Assembly (NCBI GenBank): GCA_040220455.1 | Contig: JAVJUS010000032.1 | Coordinates: forward strand, 1-35,070 | DNA: 35,070 bases | Direction: 5' to 3' | DNA from: JAVJUS01 sp040220455 | Lineage (GTDB): Bacteria > Pseudomonadota > Alphaproteobacteria > DSM-16000 > Inquilinaceae | Part shown: positions 9,438 through 17,174 of the stretch, piece by piece | Layout of the letters: every line of letters begins with the position of its first letter | Position numbering within the stretch: position 1 is the first letter of the stretch | The notes under the pieces: model-generated | What the model saw: only the letters and a program-made list of their open reading frames with translations | Told to the model about the DNA's origin: nothing | The model's database searches: none | Made by a program: the position numbers and the translations under genes

Positions 9438-10505
9438 ATGGTCCTGCCCACCCCGCGCCTCCTGTCGATCGCCACGGCCGTGCCGCCCCACCGGGTCGAC
9501 CAGGCGACGGCGCGCGAGGCGGCGCGGGAGAGCTTCGGCGACCGGGCCGCGGCGTTCGACCGCCTCGCGCCGGTGTTCGACAACGCCGGTATCCGCACGC
9601 GCCATGTCGCCGCGCCGCTCGACTGGTATCGCGCGTCCCATGGCTGGACGGACAAGAACGCCCTCTACCTGGACGTGGCGCCGGCGCTGCTGGCCGAGGC
9701 GGCGGGCCGGGCGCTCGCCGACGCCGGGCTCGAGGGCCGCGACGTGGACACGGTGGTCACCGTCGGCTCGACGGGCATCGCCACCCCCGGCCTCGAATCC
9801 CGGCTGATCGGGCCGCTGGGCCTGCGCCCGGAGGTCGGCCGCGTGCCGCTGTTCGGGCTGGGCTGTGCCGGCGGCGTGCTGGGGCTCGGGCACGCGGCCG
9901 CGCTCGCCCGTGCGGCTCCGGGATCGACCGTGCTGCTGCTCGCGGTCGAACTGTGCAGCCTCGCCTTCCGCCCCGACGACACGGGCAAGGCGAGCATCGT
10001 CGCCACCGCCCTGTTCGCGGACGGCGCCGCGGCGGCGGTGATCCGGGCCGGCGACGGGAAAGGCACGCCGTCCCGCTGCTTGGCCGGGGTGCCGGCCTGG
10101 GGCGAGCATACTTGGCTCGGCACACTCGACGTCATGGGCTGGCGGGTCGAGGATGCCGGCCTGGGCGTCGTCTTCGCCCGCTCGATTCCGGATCTCGTGC
10201 GAGAGCGCCTGGCCGCGGCGGCCGACGGCTTCCTCGCCCGCAACGGGCTCGGCCGCCGGGATCTCGCCGGCATCATCGCCCATCCCGGCGGCACGAAGGT
10301 GCTCGACGCCCTGGCCGCCGCCTTCGATCTCGATCCCGGCGCGCTGGCCGTGGAGCGGTCGGTGCTGGCGCGCTACGGCAACATGTCCTCGGTCACCGTC
10401 CTGTTCGTCCTGGCCGAGCGCCTGGCCGCCGGTGCGCGCGGCCGCCACCTGATGACCGCGCTCGGCCCGGGCTTCACGGCCGGGTTCGCGCTGCTGGAGG
10501 CCTGA
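9438..10505 (+). CDS. Type III polyketide synthase (chalcone/stilbene synthase family)
   Basis: The 355-residue protein has the normal length and the full catalytic triad of type III polyketide synthases: C143 in GLGCAGG, H282 in IIAHPGGTKVLD and N315 in RYGNMSSVT. It would extend a starter acyl-CoA with malonyl-CoA units and cyclise the product, as BpsA-type enzymes do to make alkylpyrones or alkylresorcinols. Starter and chain length cannot be read from sequence. A frame beginning near 9383 also covers the region in another phase and is a shadow. The next gene, 4 nt downstream, encodes an isoprenylcysteine-methyltransferase-like membrane protein, an arrangement known from the Bacillus bpsA-bpsB pair, where BpsB methylates the polyketide. 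Confidence 0.93.
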   Translation: MVLPTPRLLSIATAVPPHRVDQATAREAARESFGDRAAAFDRLAPVFDNAGIRTRHVAAPLDWYRASHGWTDKNALYLDVAPALLAEAAGRALADAGLEGRDVDTVVTVGSTGIATPGLESRLIGPLGLRPEVGRVPLFGLGCAGGVLGLGHAAALARAAPGSTVLLLAVELCSLAFRPDDTGKASIVATALFADGAAAAVIRAGDGKGTPSRCLAGVPAWGEHTWLGTLDVMGWRVEDAGLGVVFARSIPDLVRERLAAAADGFLARNGLGRRDLAGIIAHPGGTKVLDALAAAFDLDPGALAVERSVLARYGNMSSVTVLFVLAERLAAGARGRHLMTALGPGFTAGFALLEA

Positions 10506-10509
10506 GGCC

Positions 10510-11082
10510 GTGGAGGGCGTCGTCTGGCCACCGGGATGGGCGCAGGCCGTGGTCGCGGTGGTCGCCCTCCAACGGCTGGTCGAGCTGGCCATCTCCCGGC
10601 GCAATACCGCGCGGCTGCGCGCGGCCGGTGCGGTCGAGCACGGCCGCGGCCACTATCCCGCGATCGTCGCGCTGCACGCGCTCTGGCTCGCCGCCGTGGC
10701 GCTCGCCGTGCCGCCGGATCGGCCGCCCGATCCGATCTTCGCCGCAGTATTCGTGGCGTTCCAGGCCGCGCGGGTCTGGGTGCTCGCGAGCCTGGGGGCG
10801 CGCTGGACGACGCGTGTCCTGGTGCTGCCGGGCGAGGCGAGGGTGCGCACCGGCCCTTACCGGTTCCTGGCCCATCCCAACTACGCGATCGTCATGGCGG
10901 AGATCGTCGTCCTGCCCGCCGCCTTCGGCGCCTACGGCCTGGCTTTCGCCTTCGGGCTGGCCAACGCCGGGCTGCTCGCCTGGCGCATCCGGGTGGAGGA
11001 CCGCGCGCTGGCGGCGGCGGAGGCCATGCCGCCGGGCTCGACAGCCGGCGCACCGGCACGGCACCCTGGACCGGTTCGATGA
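10510..11082 (+). CDS. Isoprenylcysteine carboxyl methyltransferase-family membrane protein (BpsB-like)
   Basis: The 190-residue protein has several hydrophobic segments (about 10-25, 48-65, 75-92, 125-155) and the family signature GPYRFLAHPNY at about 115-125, followed by a hydrophobic stretch and a polar RIRVEDRAL region, as in ICMT/PEMT-type membrane methyltransferases using S-adenosylmethionine. It starts with GTG 4 nt after the polyketide synthase stop, so the two are almost certainly co-translated. By analogy with BpsA-BpsB it would O-methylate the polyketide product; that is inference. Its stop overlaps a possible ATG of the next gene. The C-terminal ~25 residues are Ala/Pro-rich and not part of the family core. 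Confidence 0.85.
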   Translation: MEGVVWPPGWAQAVVAVVALQRLVELAISRRNTARLRAAGAVEHGRGHYPAIVALHALWLAAVALAVPPDRPPDPIFAAVFVAFQAARVWVLASLGARWTTRVLVLPGEARVRTGPYRFLAHPNYAIVMAEIVVLPAAFGAYGLAFAFGLANAGLLAWRIRVEDRALAAAEAMPPGSTAGAPARHPGPVR

Positions 11083-11096
11083 TCGGGAGACGGATG

Positions 11097-11606
11097 ATGA
11101 CGGGAGACCCGCCGGCGACCGGCGCCGCGGCCCCGGGGGCAACCCCCGAGGAGGAGGCCCGCCACGACCCGCCGCCCTTCTGGCGGCGCAAGACGCTCGC
11201 CCAGATGACCCGCGCGGAGTGGGAGTCGCTGTGCGACGGCTGCGGCAAGTGCTGCCTGGTCCGGCTGGAGGACGAGGATACCGGCGACATCTACGTCACC
11301 GACGTCGCCTGTCGTCTGCTCGACCTGGGCACCTGCCGCTGCGGCGACTACGCCGATCGCAAGCGCCACGTGCCCGACTGCGTCGTGCTGCGTCCGGACA
11401 CGGTGCCCGAGCTGACCTGGATGCCGTCGACCTGCGCCTACCGCCTCCTGGCCGAGGGGCGCGACCTCTACTGGTGGCACCCGCTCGTCTCCGGCGATCC
11501 GGAGACGGTGGTCAGGGCCGGCCAGTCGGCGCGCGGCCGTGTCGTTCCGGAGGACTCGGTGCCGGTCGAGGCGCTCGAGGACCACATCGTCGAGTGGCCG
11601 GAATAG
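11097..11606 (+). CDS. YcgN-family (UPF0260) cysteine-cluster protein
   Basis: The protein has the conserved N-terminal FWRRKTLAQMTRAEWESLC followed by CDGCGKCC, then further cysteines (VACRLLDLGTCRCGDY, VPDCVVL, STCAYRLL) and the terminal DWW-like DLYWWHPLVSG of the YcgN/YkgJ group. Such clusters are thought to bind zinc or an Fe-S centre; the function is unknown. Start codons at 11079 (overlapping the previous stop as ATGA), 11094 and 11097 are all possible. I prefer 11097 because GGAG lies 7 nt upstream. It directly follows the polyketide/methyltransferase pair, but this family is widespread and usually unlinked, so the neighbourhood may mean nothing. Confidence 0.88.
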   Translation: MTGDPPATGAAAPGATPEEEARHDPPPFWRRKTLAQMTRAEWESLCDGCGKCCLVRLEDEDTGDIYVTDVACRLLDLGTCRCGDYADRKRHVPDCVVLRPDTVPELTWMPSTCAYRLLAEGRDLYWWHPLVSGDPETVVRAGQSARGRVVPEDSVPVEALEDHIVEWPE

Positions 11607-11644
11607 CCGCGCTTGGTTCGAGCGCGACCGGGCGCCCCGACGCG

Positions 11645-12460
11645 TCAGCCGAAGGCGAAGGCGTCCATGGCGAGCAGGCCGTAGGTCGTCGAGGAATGGA
11701 CCCGCGCGCCCGCCGCGCCCGGCCCGCCCGCGCCCAGCGCGACGAACAGCGGCAGCACGTGCTCCTCCGTCGGGTGGTTGCGCGCGGCGTGGGGTGCGCG
11801 GCAGCGGTAGTGCACCAGGTCGTCGATCCGGCCCGCCGCCACCGCCTCGGCGACCCAGTCGGCGAAGTCGGTGACCCAGCTCGGCGGCGCCGCGTCGAGC
11901 TCGGGCCGCGTGCCGAACAGCGTGCGCAGGTCGTGTGTCAGCGCGCCGGAGCCCAGGATCGCGACGCCCTCGTCGCGCAGCGGGGCGAGAGCCCGGCCGA
12001 CGGCCAGGTGATGGGCCGGGCCGGCCATGGGCTGGACCGACAGGGACACGACCGGGATGTCGGCATCCGGGATCATCAGGCGAAGCGGCACCCAGGCGCC
12101 GTGGTCGAGGCCGCGACCGTCATCCGTATCCGCCGTGAGCCCGGCCGCGCGCAGGCGCCGGGCCGCCGCCACGGCCACCCCCGGCGCGCCGGGGGCCGGG
12201 TAGTCGAGGGCGTAGAGCGCGTCCGGGAAGCCCCCGAAATCGTGGATCGTCGCCGGCCGCGGCGCGGTGGAGAGCGTCGGCGCCGCCGTTTCCCAATGGG
12301 CCGAGGCGACGATGATCGCGCTGGGCGCTGGCAGGCCCGCGCCGTAGTCGGCCAGGAACCGCCGGGCCGGGCAGTCCTCGATCGCCAGCATGGGCGAGCC
12401 GTGGGAGACGAAGAGCGCCGGGGCCGCCGTGTCGGGCGGCATGGCGGGGCGGGCGGTCAT
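11645..12460 (-). CDS. DODA-type (class III) extradiol ring-cleavage dioxygenase
   Basis: The 271-residue protein belongs to the LigB/4,5-DOPA-dioxygenase family. Visible hallmarks are LFVSHGSPMLAIED, where the first His is a metal ligand, IIVASAHWE with the second, a central ILGSGALTHDLR with the active-site His, and NHPTEEHVLPLFVALGA near the end. Such enzymes use Fe(II) or Zn(II) to open catechol-like rings; E. coli YgiD is the model. The ATG at 12460 has GGAG 8 nt upstream; an in-frame start at 12490 lacks one. It is the last gene of a minus-strand series with a desaturase, a zinc dehydrogenase and an Fe(II)/2-oxoglutarate oxygenase. The substrate is unknown. Confidence 0.9.
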   Translation of the reverse strand: MTARPAMPPDTAAPALFVSHGSPMLAIEDCPARRFLADYGAGLPAPSAIIVASAHWETAAPTLSTAPRPATIHDFGGFPDALYALDYPAPGAPGVAVAAARRLRAAGLTADTDDGRGLDHGAWVPLRLMIPDADIPVVSLSVQPMAGPAHHLAVGRALAPLRDEGVAILGSGALTHDLRTLFGTRPELDAAPPSWVTDFADWVAEAVAAGRIDDLVHYRCRAPHAARNHPTEEHVLPLFVALGAGGPGAAGARVHSSTTYGLLAMDAFAFG

Positions 12461-12562
12461 GGCGAGGCTCCGGTGGTCGGACCCGCGCACTATCCCCCCA
12501 TCGCCCGGCCGGCGGAAGGGCCCGCCCGCGAGACGGACCGTTTCCGCCGGGCGCGGGAAGGG

Positions 12563-13720
12563 CTACTCCGCCGCCACGGCCGGCGCGCCGCGGTAGGACG
12601 GCGCGGCCTCGGGCGGGGCGGCCGCGAGGCCGGCGAAGACGTGGTCCATGGCGGCGATCTGGCCCCAGAACTCGATATAGGGCGGCCAGCCCGGGTGGCC
12701 GTCGTCGATGTCGCGCTGCCGGGCATAGGCGGCGACGGTCCACGACCCCGATACCGGATAGCGATGGTGGAAGTCGTGGTTGGGCAGGTCGCCGACGACC
12801 ACGAGCATGCGCGTCGGGACGTGATAGAAGGCCATCAGCGCCGCCCATTTCGCCCAGGCCGGCACGGCCCGGTACCACGGCAGGCCCGGGTCGGGCACGG
12901 GGGCGCCGGTGAACCGCGCCCAGGTGCGATTGGCGTGGTAGTGCCGGGCCGGATGCGCCGGATCCGCCGGGACGAGCCAGCCGTGCTCGCCCAGGTTATC
13001 GAGCAGCGCGCTCGCCTGATAGAACACCGTCATCGGGATCCAGTATGCGAGCGCCATGACGACCAGGCCGTTCGGCAGGCCCGCGTGCAAGGCCGCCATC
13101 GCGGCGACGAACGTCACCAGCACCGCAAAGCGCCTGGGCCCTTGATAGACGAGGTTCGAGCGGATGCGGCGGATGAAGGCCGGCACGTGGAAATGCGGCG
13201 AGACGAGCGCCAGCACGGCCCGGATCCAGATCTTGCGCTTGGACATGCCGGCCCGCAGCCCCAGGCTGTCGAGCAGGCGTACCGGCCAGTCCGCCACGGT
13301 CGCGAAGGTCGCGCGGCGGTGATGGGTGGCGAAGTGGTCCTCGCGGAAGTCCCGCTGATTCTGGTTCAGCACGACGATCGACGCGATGTCGCCGATGGTC
13401 TCGTCGATCAGGCGATCGCCCGACAATCGGCGATGGACGCACTGGTGCAGGATGACCAGGAAGAGCGTGCGGGCGCCGCACACCGTCAGCAGCCAGCCGG
13501 CGACGACGGCCACGCCCCAGAAGTCGAAGCGCAGGCTCGCCGCCGTGGCCGACAGGGCGATGCCGCCGAAGAAGGTGGCGAAGGTCGCCAGCGTGTAGGA
13601 CCACCAGCTGTGGACGAACAGCGGCTCCTGGCCGGGCAGGGCCTTGCCTGTCACCCAGGTCCAGAAGTTCTGGGTCCAGGCGGGGAAGATCAGGTAGGTC
13701 GCGCGGATGTCGCGTGTCAT
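12563..13720 (-). CDS. Membrane fatty acid desaturase-family protein
   Basis: The 385-residue protein has the three histidine clusters of the di-iron membrane desaturase/hydroxylase family: H92-QCV-H96, the REDHFATHH group at about 127-134, and LPNHDFHHRYP near residue 320. Hydrophobic segments at about 42-60, 68-92, 185-200 and 208-228 fit the usual four-helix arrangement. The C-terminus is Ala/Pro-rich. The family includes acyl-lipid desaturases, carotenoid ketolases/hydroxylases and alkane hydroxylases; I cannot choose between them. It begins 10 nt after the stop of the zinc dehydrogenase gene, so the two share a transcript and perhaps a pathway. A lipid or terpenoid-like substrate is a reasonable guess only. 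Confidence 0.87.
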   Translation of the reverse strand: MTRDIRATYLIFPAWTQNFWTWVTGKALPGQEPLFVHSWWSYTLATFATFFGGIALSATAASLRFDFWGVAVVAGWLLTVCGARTLFLVILHQCVHRRLSGDRLIDETIGDIASIVVLNQNQRDFREDHFATHHRRATFATVADWPVRLLDSLGLRAGMSKRKIWIRAVLALVSPHFHVPAFIRRIRSNLVYQGPRRFAVLVTFVAAMAALHAGLPNGLVVMALAYWIPMTVFYQASALLDNLGEHGWLVPADPAHPARHYHANRTWARFTGAPVPDPGLPWYRAVPAWAKWAALMAFYHVPTRMLVVVGDLPNHDFHHRYPVSGSWTVAAYARQRDIDDGHPGWPPYIEFWGQIAAMDHVFAGLAAAPPEAAPSYRGAPAVAAE

Positions 13721-13730
13721 CTCCGGCCTC

Positions 13731-14888
13731 TCAGGACGCGGCGGCGCTGTCGGGACCCGTTCGGGCGTTCACCGATGCCGTGGCCGCGGTCGGGTCGATC
13801 AGCGCCTTGACCAGGCGCCCGGCGGCGACATCGTCGAGCGCCCGGTCGGTCTCGCCGAGGCCGTAGATCCCGCCGATCAGGTCCCGCCATCCCGCGCCCG
13901 TGCCGGCGTCCTCGCCATGGCACGCCAGGACGGCGAGCATCTTGTGGAAATGGGAGAAATCCGAGCCCCAGCAGCCACGGATTTCCAGGTGCTTGCGGTT
14001 GATGTCGAGATGCGGGTTCACTTCGACCGTGCCCGTGTCGGAGTAGTGTCCGACGACCACGTATCGCCCGGCATCGCGGGTCATCGCGAGGCCGTCCCGG
14101 AAGGCGGCGGGCACGCCGGCGGCCTCGATGGTCACGTCGGCACCCCGATTGTCGGTCATCTCTCGGACCTCCCGGACATGCCGGTCCGGATCGCCGGGGT
14201 CGATCGCCACCGCTGCCCGGACCCCGAATTTGAGCGCGATGTCCAGCCGCGAGCGGACGGGATCGACGATGACGACGTCGCCCGCCCCCGAAAGCCGCGC
14301 CAGGATCGCCGCGTTGATGCCGACGGGGCCGGCACCCTGGACGACGACCTTGTCGCCGATGGCGATCTCGGCCCGCTCGATGGCGTGCATCGCCGTCGGC
14401 AGGGCGCAGCCCGCCGCGATCACCGTCTCCGGCGCGAGGCCGTCGGGCAGCGCCAGGATGGCGACGTCGGGCGCCAGGTAGATCATCTCCGACCAGCCGC
14501 CGAACAGGCCTTCCCGCGCCGAGTGGGTAACGCCGTAGACCTTGCGCTCCGGGCATTTGGTGGTCGTCCGGGCCACCAGGCAGTACCAGCAGCGATGGCA
14601 GGTCGCGTGAACGTCCAGGAACGTCACCGCCATTCCGGGCCGCACGGTACGGCCGTCGATGTCCCTGACCTCGCCCTTCACGGCCGAGACGCGGCCGACC
14701 GAGACATGGCCCGGGATGATCGGGTAGGGGACGCCCGACAGCCGTCCGTGACGCAGATGGACGTCCGTGCCGCAGACCTCCGAATAGACGGTTTCCAGCA
14801 GGATCGCCCCGTCCTCGAGATCGGGGACCGGGTAGTCCCGGATCTCGATTGGCGCGCCCGGCTCCGGCATGACGGCGGCGCGGATCAT
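13731..14888 (-). CDS. Zinc-binding medium-chain alcohol dehydrogenase-family protein
   Basis: The 385-residue MDR enzyme has the catalytic-zinc Cys in EVCGTDVHLRHG (C39), the His in IIPGHVSVG, and a further Cys in AAGCALPTAMHA that fits the third ligand. The structural zinc is bound by CHRCWYC and the later Cys of TKCPERKVYG. The cofactor site is VVQGAGPVGINAAILA with an Asp at the end of the next strand (VIVDPVRSR), which favours NAD+. Odd point: the usual GHE is GHV, so the outer-sphere glutamate is missing. It lies 10 nt before the desaturase and about 50 nt after the oxygenase gene. It probably oxidises or reduces an alcohol in the same pathway. Confidence 0.9.
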   Translation of the reverse strand: MIRAAVMPEPGAPIEIRDYPVPDLEDGAILLETVYSEVCGTDVHLRHGRLSGVPYPIIPGHVSVGRVSAVKGEVRDIDGRTVRPGMAVTFLDVHATCHRCWYCLVARTTTKCPERKVYGVTHSAREGLFGGWSEMIYLAPDVAILALPDGLAPETVIAAGCALPTAMHAIERAEIAIGDKVVVQGAGPVGINAAILARLSGAGDVVIVDPVRSRLDIALKFGVRAAVAIDPGDPDRHVREVREMTDNRGADVTIEAAGVPAAFRDGLAMTRDAGRYVVVGHYSDTGTVEVNPHLDINRKHLEIRGCWGSDFSHFHKMLAVLACHGEDAGTGAGWRDLIGGIYGLGETDRALDDVAAGRLVKALIDPTAATASVNARTGPDSAAAS

Positions 14889-14940
14889 GCCGGCGCACCG
14901 GCGTGGCGGCGGCCGTGCGGCCTGGGTCCGGCGTGAAGGA

Positions 14941-15738
14941 TCATGACCAGAACACCACTTCGTCCGACGGCAGCAGGCCGAGCGCCGAGGTGAAGGTCAC
15001 GCGTTCGCCGGCGATCTCCTCGACGTAGTGGTAGTTGCGCGTGTTGAAGAGCACGATCTCCCCGACGACCGGCGCGAAGACGGCCTCCTCCGCGCCGGCG
15101 ACCACGGCCGGTTCGTAGCCGTAGGAGCCGGTCTTCCAGGCGTCGTCCGCTTCGCGCCACTGCCTGTCGAAGACATGGGTCATGCCCTCGCCCGGCTCGG
15201 AAATCCGCAGATAGAGGTTCCAGGCGAGCTGGTAGCGGACGTCGCTGATCTCCGCCCAGCGCGCCTGCTCGCCAGGCGCGAAGTCGACGTGGATCAGCGT
15301 GCCTTCCTCGATCCGGCGCACCAGGCCCGCGTAGTAGTCGCCGACCCCGTCCTTGCGCGCCAGCCGGACCGGCAGTCCTGTCGCGTCGCGCACGAGGCCG
15401 AGCATGCGCTGCAGAGGGTCGAAGGAGCGCGCGAAGATCCGTTGCTGGACCGCGTTCATCGAACGAACGTCGGCGAAATACTGATCTTCGGAGAATCGGT
15501 TGTATTCGAACGCGGTCAGGCCGATCCGATTGATCTTCGGCTCGACGTTGCGATAGGCGCTGAAGCCGATCTCCGTCGCGGCGGCCACCAGGGCTTCGCA
15601 CTCCTCGGCGCTCGCCGCCGCCGGGATGCGCAGATACGGAATGTCGTTCTCCATCAGGCGGATGAACGACCGGGCGTCGAGCATCGATTCGCCGGAGTCG
15701 GTCCAGGACGGGCTTCGTGCCAGGGCGGCGTCGTACAT
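14941..15738 (-). CDS. Fe(II)/2-oxoglutarate-dependent oxygenase, WelO5-like in layout but with an intact HxD
   Basis: The 265-residue protein has the double-stranded beta-helix ligands H150-V-D152 (in TLIHVDFAPGEQ), H237 (LFNTRNYHYVEEI) and R246 (GERVTFTSA), the last binding 2-oxoglutarate. From memory, its order of elements resembles the cyanobacterial halogenase WelO5: an HVG-type first motif, a SxxxYxLxWNLYL-like strand, an EPGEG turn, LFN…NYHYV and a C-terminus ending in FWS (YYWS in WelO5). WelO5 has Gly where this protein has Asp, so hydroxylation rather than halogenation is expected. I start at the ATG at 15738, 7 nt after AGGGGG; the ATG at 15744 lies too close to it. It leads a minus-strand series under a LysR gene. 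The substrate is unknown. Confidence 0.82.
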   Translation of the reverse strand: MYDAALARSPSWTDSGESMLDARSFIRLMENDIPYLRIPAAASAEECEALVAAATEIGFSAYRNVEPKINRIGLTAFEYNRFSEDQYFADVRSMNAVQQRIFARSFDPLQRMLGLVRDATGLPVRLARKDGVGDYYAGLVRRIEEGTLIHVDFAPGEQARWAEISDVRYQLAWNLYLRISEPGEGMTHVFDRQWREADDAWKTGSYGYEPAVVAGAEEAVFAPVVGEIVLFNTRNYHYVEEIAGERVTFTSALGLLPSDEVVFWS

Positions 15739-15845
15739 CGTCATTCCCCCTTCCGGGCCCCTTCGAGGGTCCCTTCTCGATCCGGTGGCGCGTGATCAGG
15801 TTTCGAGTCGGCATCTCGGCCGACATCCTGAATGAGAGTTCTATT

Positions 15846-15858
15846 GCTAAAGATTAGC
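15846..15858. promoter_or_regulatory. Inverted repeat, candidate regulator site upstream of the oxygenase gene
   Basis: GCTAA-AGA-TTAGC is a perfect 5+5 repeat about 108 nt upstream of the oxygenase start, inside a very A+T-rich stretch (15835-15905). It shares the CTAA/TTAG half-sites with the repeat at 15883-15897. Confidence 0.4.
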
Positions 15859-15882
15859 TATCTAAACGCGTATTCTTATACT

Positions 15883-15897
15883 ACTAAATAGATTAGT
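15883..15897. promoter_or_regulatory. Second CTAA/TTAG inverted repeat upstream of the oxygenase gene
   Basis: ACTAA-ATAGA-TTAGT, perfect 5+5 with a 5-nt spacer, between the LysR stop (15932) and the oxygenase start. The paired sites fit the two-site pattern of LysR-type regulators, but the actual regulator is not shown by sequence. Confidence 0.4.
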
Positions 15898-15931
15898 CTG
15901 TTTCCGAGTCAACGAAAGATTGCTGTCGCGC

Positions 15932-16897
15932 TCAGATTTCTCCGGGAGGGCGTTGCCGGTCGTTGCCGTCGGTGTCGCCGGACAGCGCGTCGCGGGCTTC
16001 GGCCAGCAGCCAGTCGCGCATCGCCGAGACGGCCCGGCCGGGCGCCCGGCGTTCGGCGCGCAGAAGATGGAAGCCGGCTTCGACGGCGATGTCCCCGAAC
16101 CCGTCGATCGCCGGGACAAGGGTGCCCGTCGCGAGAGCCTCGGCGACGAAGACGCGGGGCGCCAGGGCGACGCCGAGGCCGGCGACCGCCGCCTCGATCG
16201 CCAGCGCGGTCTGGGTGACGCGCGGCCCGTCGATGGCGTCCGGCGCGACGCCGTGGCCGACGAGCCAGCGATCCCACAGGTCGTGGGTATCGCCGATGAG
16301 CGGCGCGGCGACCAGGTCGGCCGGCGTCGCGAAGGAATGGCGTCGCTGCAGCTCGGGCGTGCAAACCGCCTGCAGGGCTGCGGGCAGCAAGCGCTCGGCG
16401 CGCGCGCCCGCGAACGGGGCGACGCCCCACCGTATCGCCAGGTCGACGGCGTCTGGCCCGGCCAGGGGGCGCGGCTGCTCGGTCGCGTCGATCCGGACGG
16501 CGACGCCCGGATGGGCCCGCGCGAACCGCTCCAGCCGCGGTATCAGCCAGCGTGCCGCGAAGCTGGGCGATGCGCTGACGACGACATGCCCCGTCGGTTC
16601 CGGCGACGCGCTCTCGACCAGGGTGCGCGTCGCCGCGCCCAGGTCGCCGAGGGCCGCGCGGGCGGCCTCGGCGTAGGCGAGGCAGGCCGGCGTCGGTACC
16701 AGGGCGCGCGGGCGCCGCTCGAAGAGCGCGAATCCGAACTGCGCCTCGAGGCCACGAACCTTCTGGGCGACGGCGCCCTGGGTCAGGCCCATCTCCCGCG
16801 CGGCCGCGCCGAAACTGCCGAGCCGGGCGGCGGCCTCCACGGCGATCAAGCCGGTCAGCGACGGAACGGCTTCCCGCTTCGGGCCCCAGCGTCTCAC
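15932..16897 (-). CDS. LysR-family transcriptional regulator, GcvA type
   Basis: The 321-residue protein has the N-terminal winged helix-turn-helix (about 13-72: SLTGLIAVEAAARLGSFGAA, then LTQGAVAQKVRGLEAQFG) and a LysR effector-binding domain (about 98-300) with the GcvA-like features GHVVVSASPSFAARWLIPRL and DAVDLAIRWG. It starts with GTG at 16895-16897, 6 nt after GGGAGG. It is divergent from the MFS transporter gene and lies upstream of the oxygenase, dehydrogenase, desaturase and dioxygenase genes on its own strand, so it probably controls both directions. Candidate sites are the inverted repeats at 16946-16962, 15846-15858 and 15883-15897. The inducer is unknown. Confidence 0.9.
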   Translation of the reverse strand: MRRWGPKREAVPSLTGLIAVEAAARLGSFGAAAREMGLTQGAVAQKVRGLEAQFGFALFERRPRALVPTPACLAYAEAARAALGDLGAATRTLVESASPEPTGHVVVSASPSFAARWLIPRLERFARAHPGVAVRIDATEQPRPLAGPDAVDLAIRWGVAPFAGARAERLLPAALQAVCTPELQRRHSFATPADLVAAPLIGDTHDLWDRWLVGHGVAPDAIDGPRVTQTALAIEAAVAGLGVALAPRVFVAEALATGTLVPAIDGFGDIAVEAGFHLLRAERRAPGRAVSAMRDWLLAEARDALSGDTDGNDRQRPPGEI

Positions 16898-16945
16898 GAG
16901 TGCCTCCCGGTTCGGCCGACGCGTTGCGCGCCCGCTGCGACGACA

Positions 16946-16962
16946 CGATAGGTTTTCTATCG
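16946..16962. promoter_or_regulatory. LysR-type operator candidate between the LysR and MFS genes
   Basis: CGATAG-GTTTT-CTATCG is a perfect 6+6 inverted repeat with a 5-nt spacer, 49 nt upstream of the LysR start and in the shared divergent promoter region. Position and symmetry fit an autoregulatory LysR site; binding is inferred. Confidence 0.5.
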
Positions 16963-17110
16963 CTACCGGAACGAGAATTGATTCGCAAATAAATCCACTT
17001 CAACGTATTCCGGTAATCGCGAAGATACCCTGCCAGCGTCCAGCGGCCACTATCGGGGCGCGTGTCGACCGGCCGAAGGTCGTCTCCATCGGCCGGCCTC
17101 TCGCGGTCGC

Positions 17111-17153
17111 CCGCCGCCCTGCAGTGTCCGCCGCCCTGCAGTGTCCGCCGCCC
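17111..17153 (+). repeat. 17-nt tandem repeat, about 2.5 copies
   Basis: CCGCCGCCCTGCAGTGT occurs at 17111-17127 and 17128-17144, followed by the first nine bases again. It lies just before the transporter start, in the 5' untranslated region if the ATG at 17175 is used; it would be translated if the GTG at 17124 were used. Confidence 0.8.
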
Positions 17154-17174
17154 CCGCCAACCGGAAACCAGCGA

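Noticed and set aside
9383..13810. Plus-strand frame of about 1475 codons
   Set aside because: It runs across and antisense to several well-supported genes, is Arg/Gly/Ala-rich and has no domain features.
14941..15738. Calling the oxygenase a halogenase
   Set aside because: The metal ligand Asp (D152) is present; the WelO5-type halogenases have Gly there to leave room for chloride.
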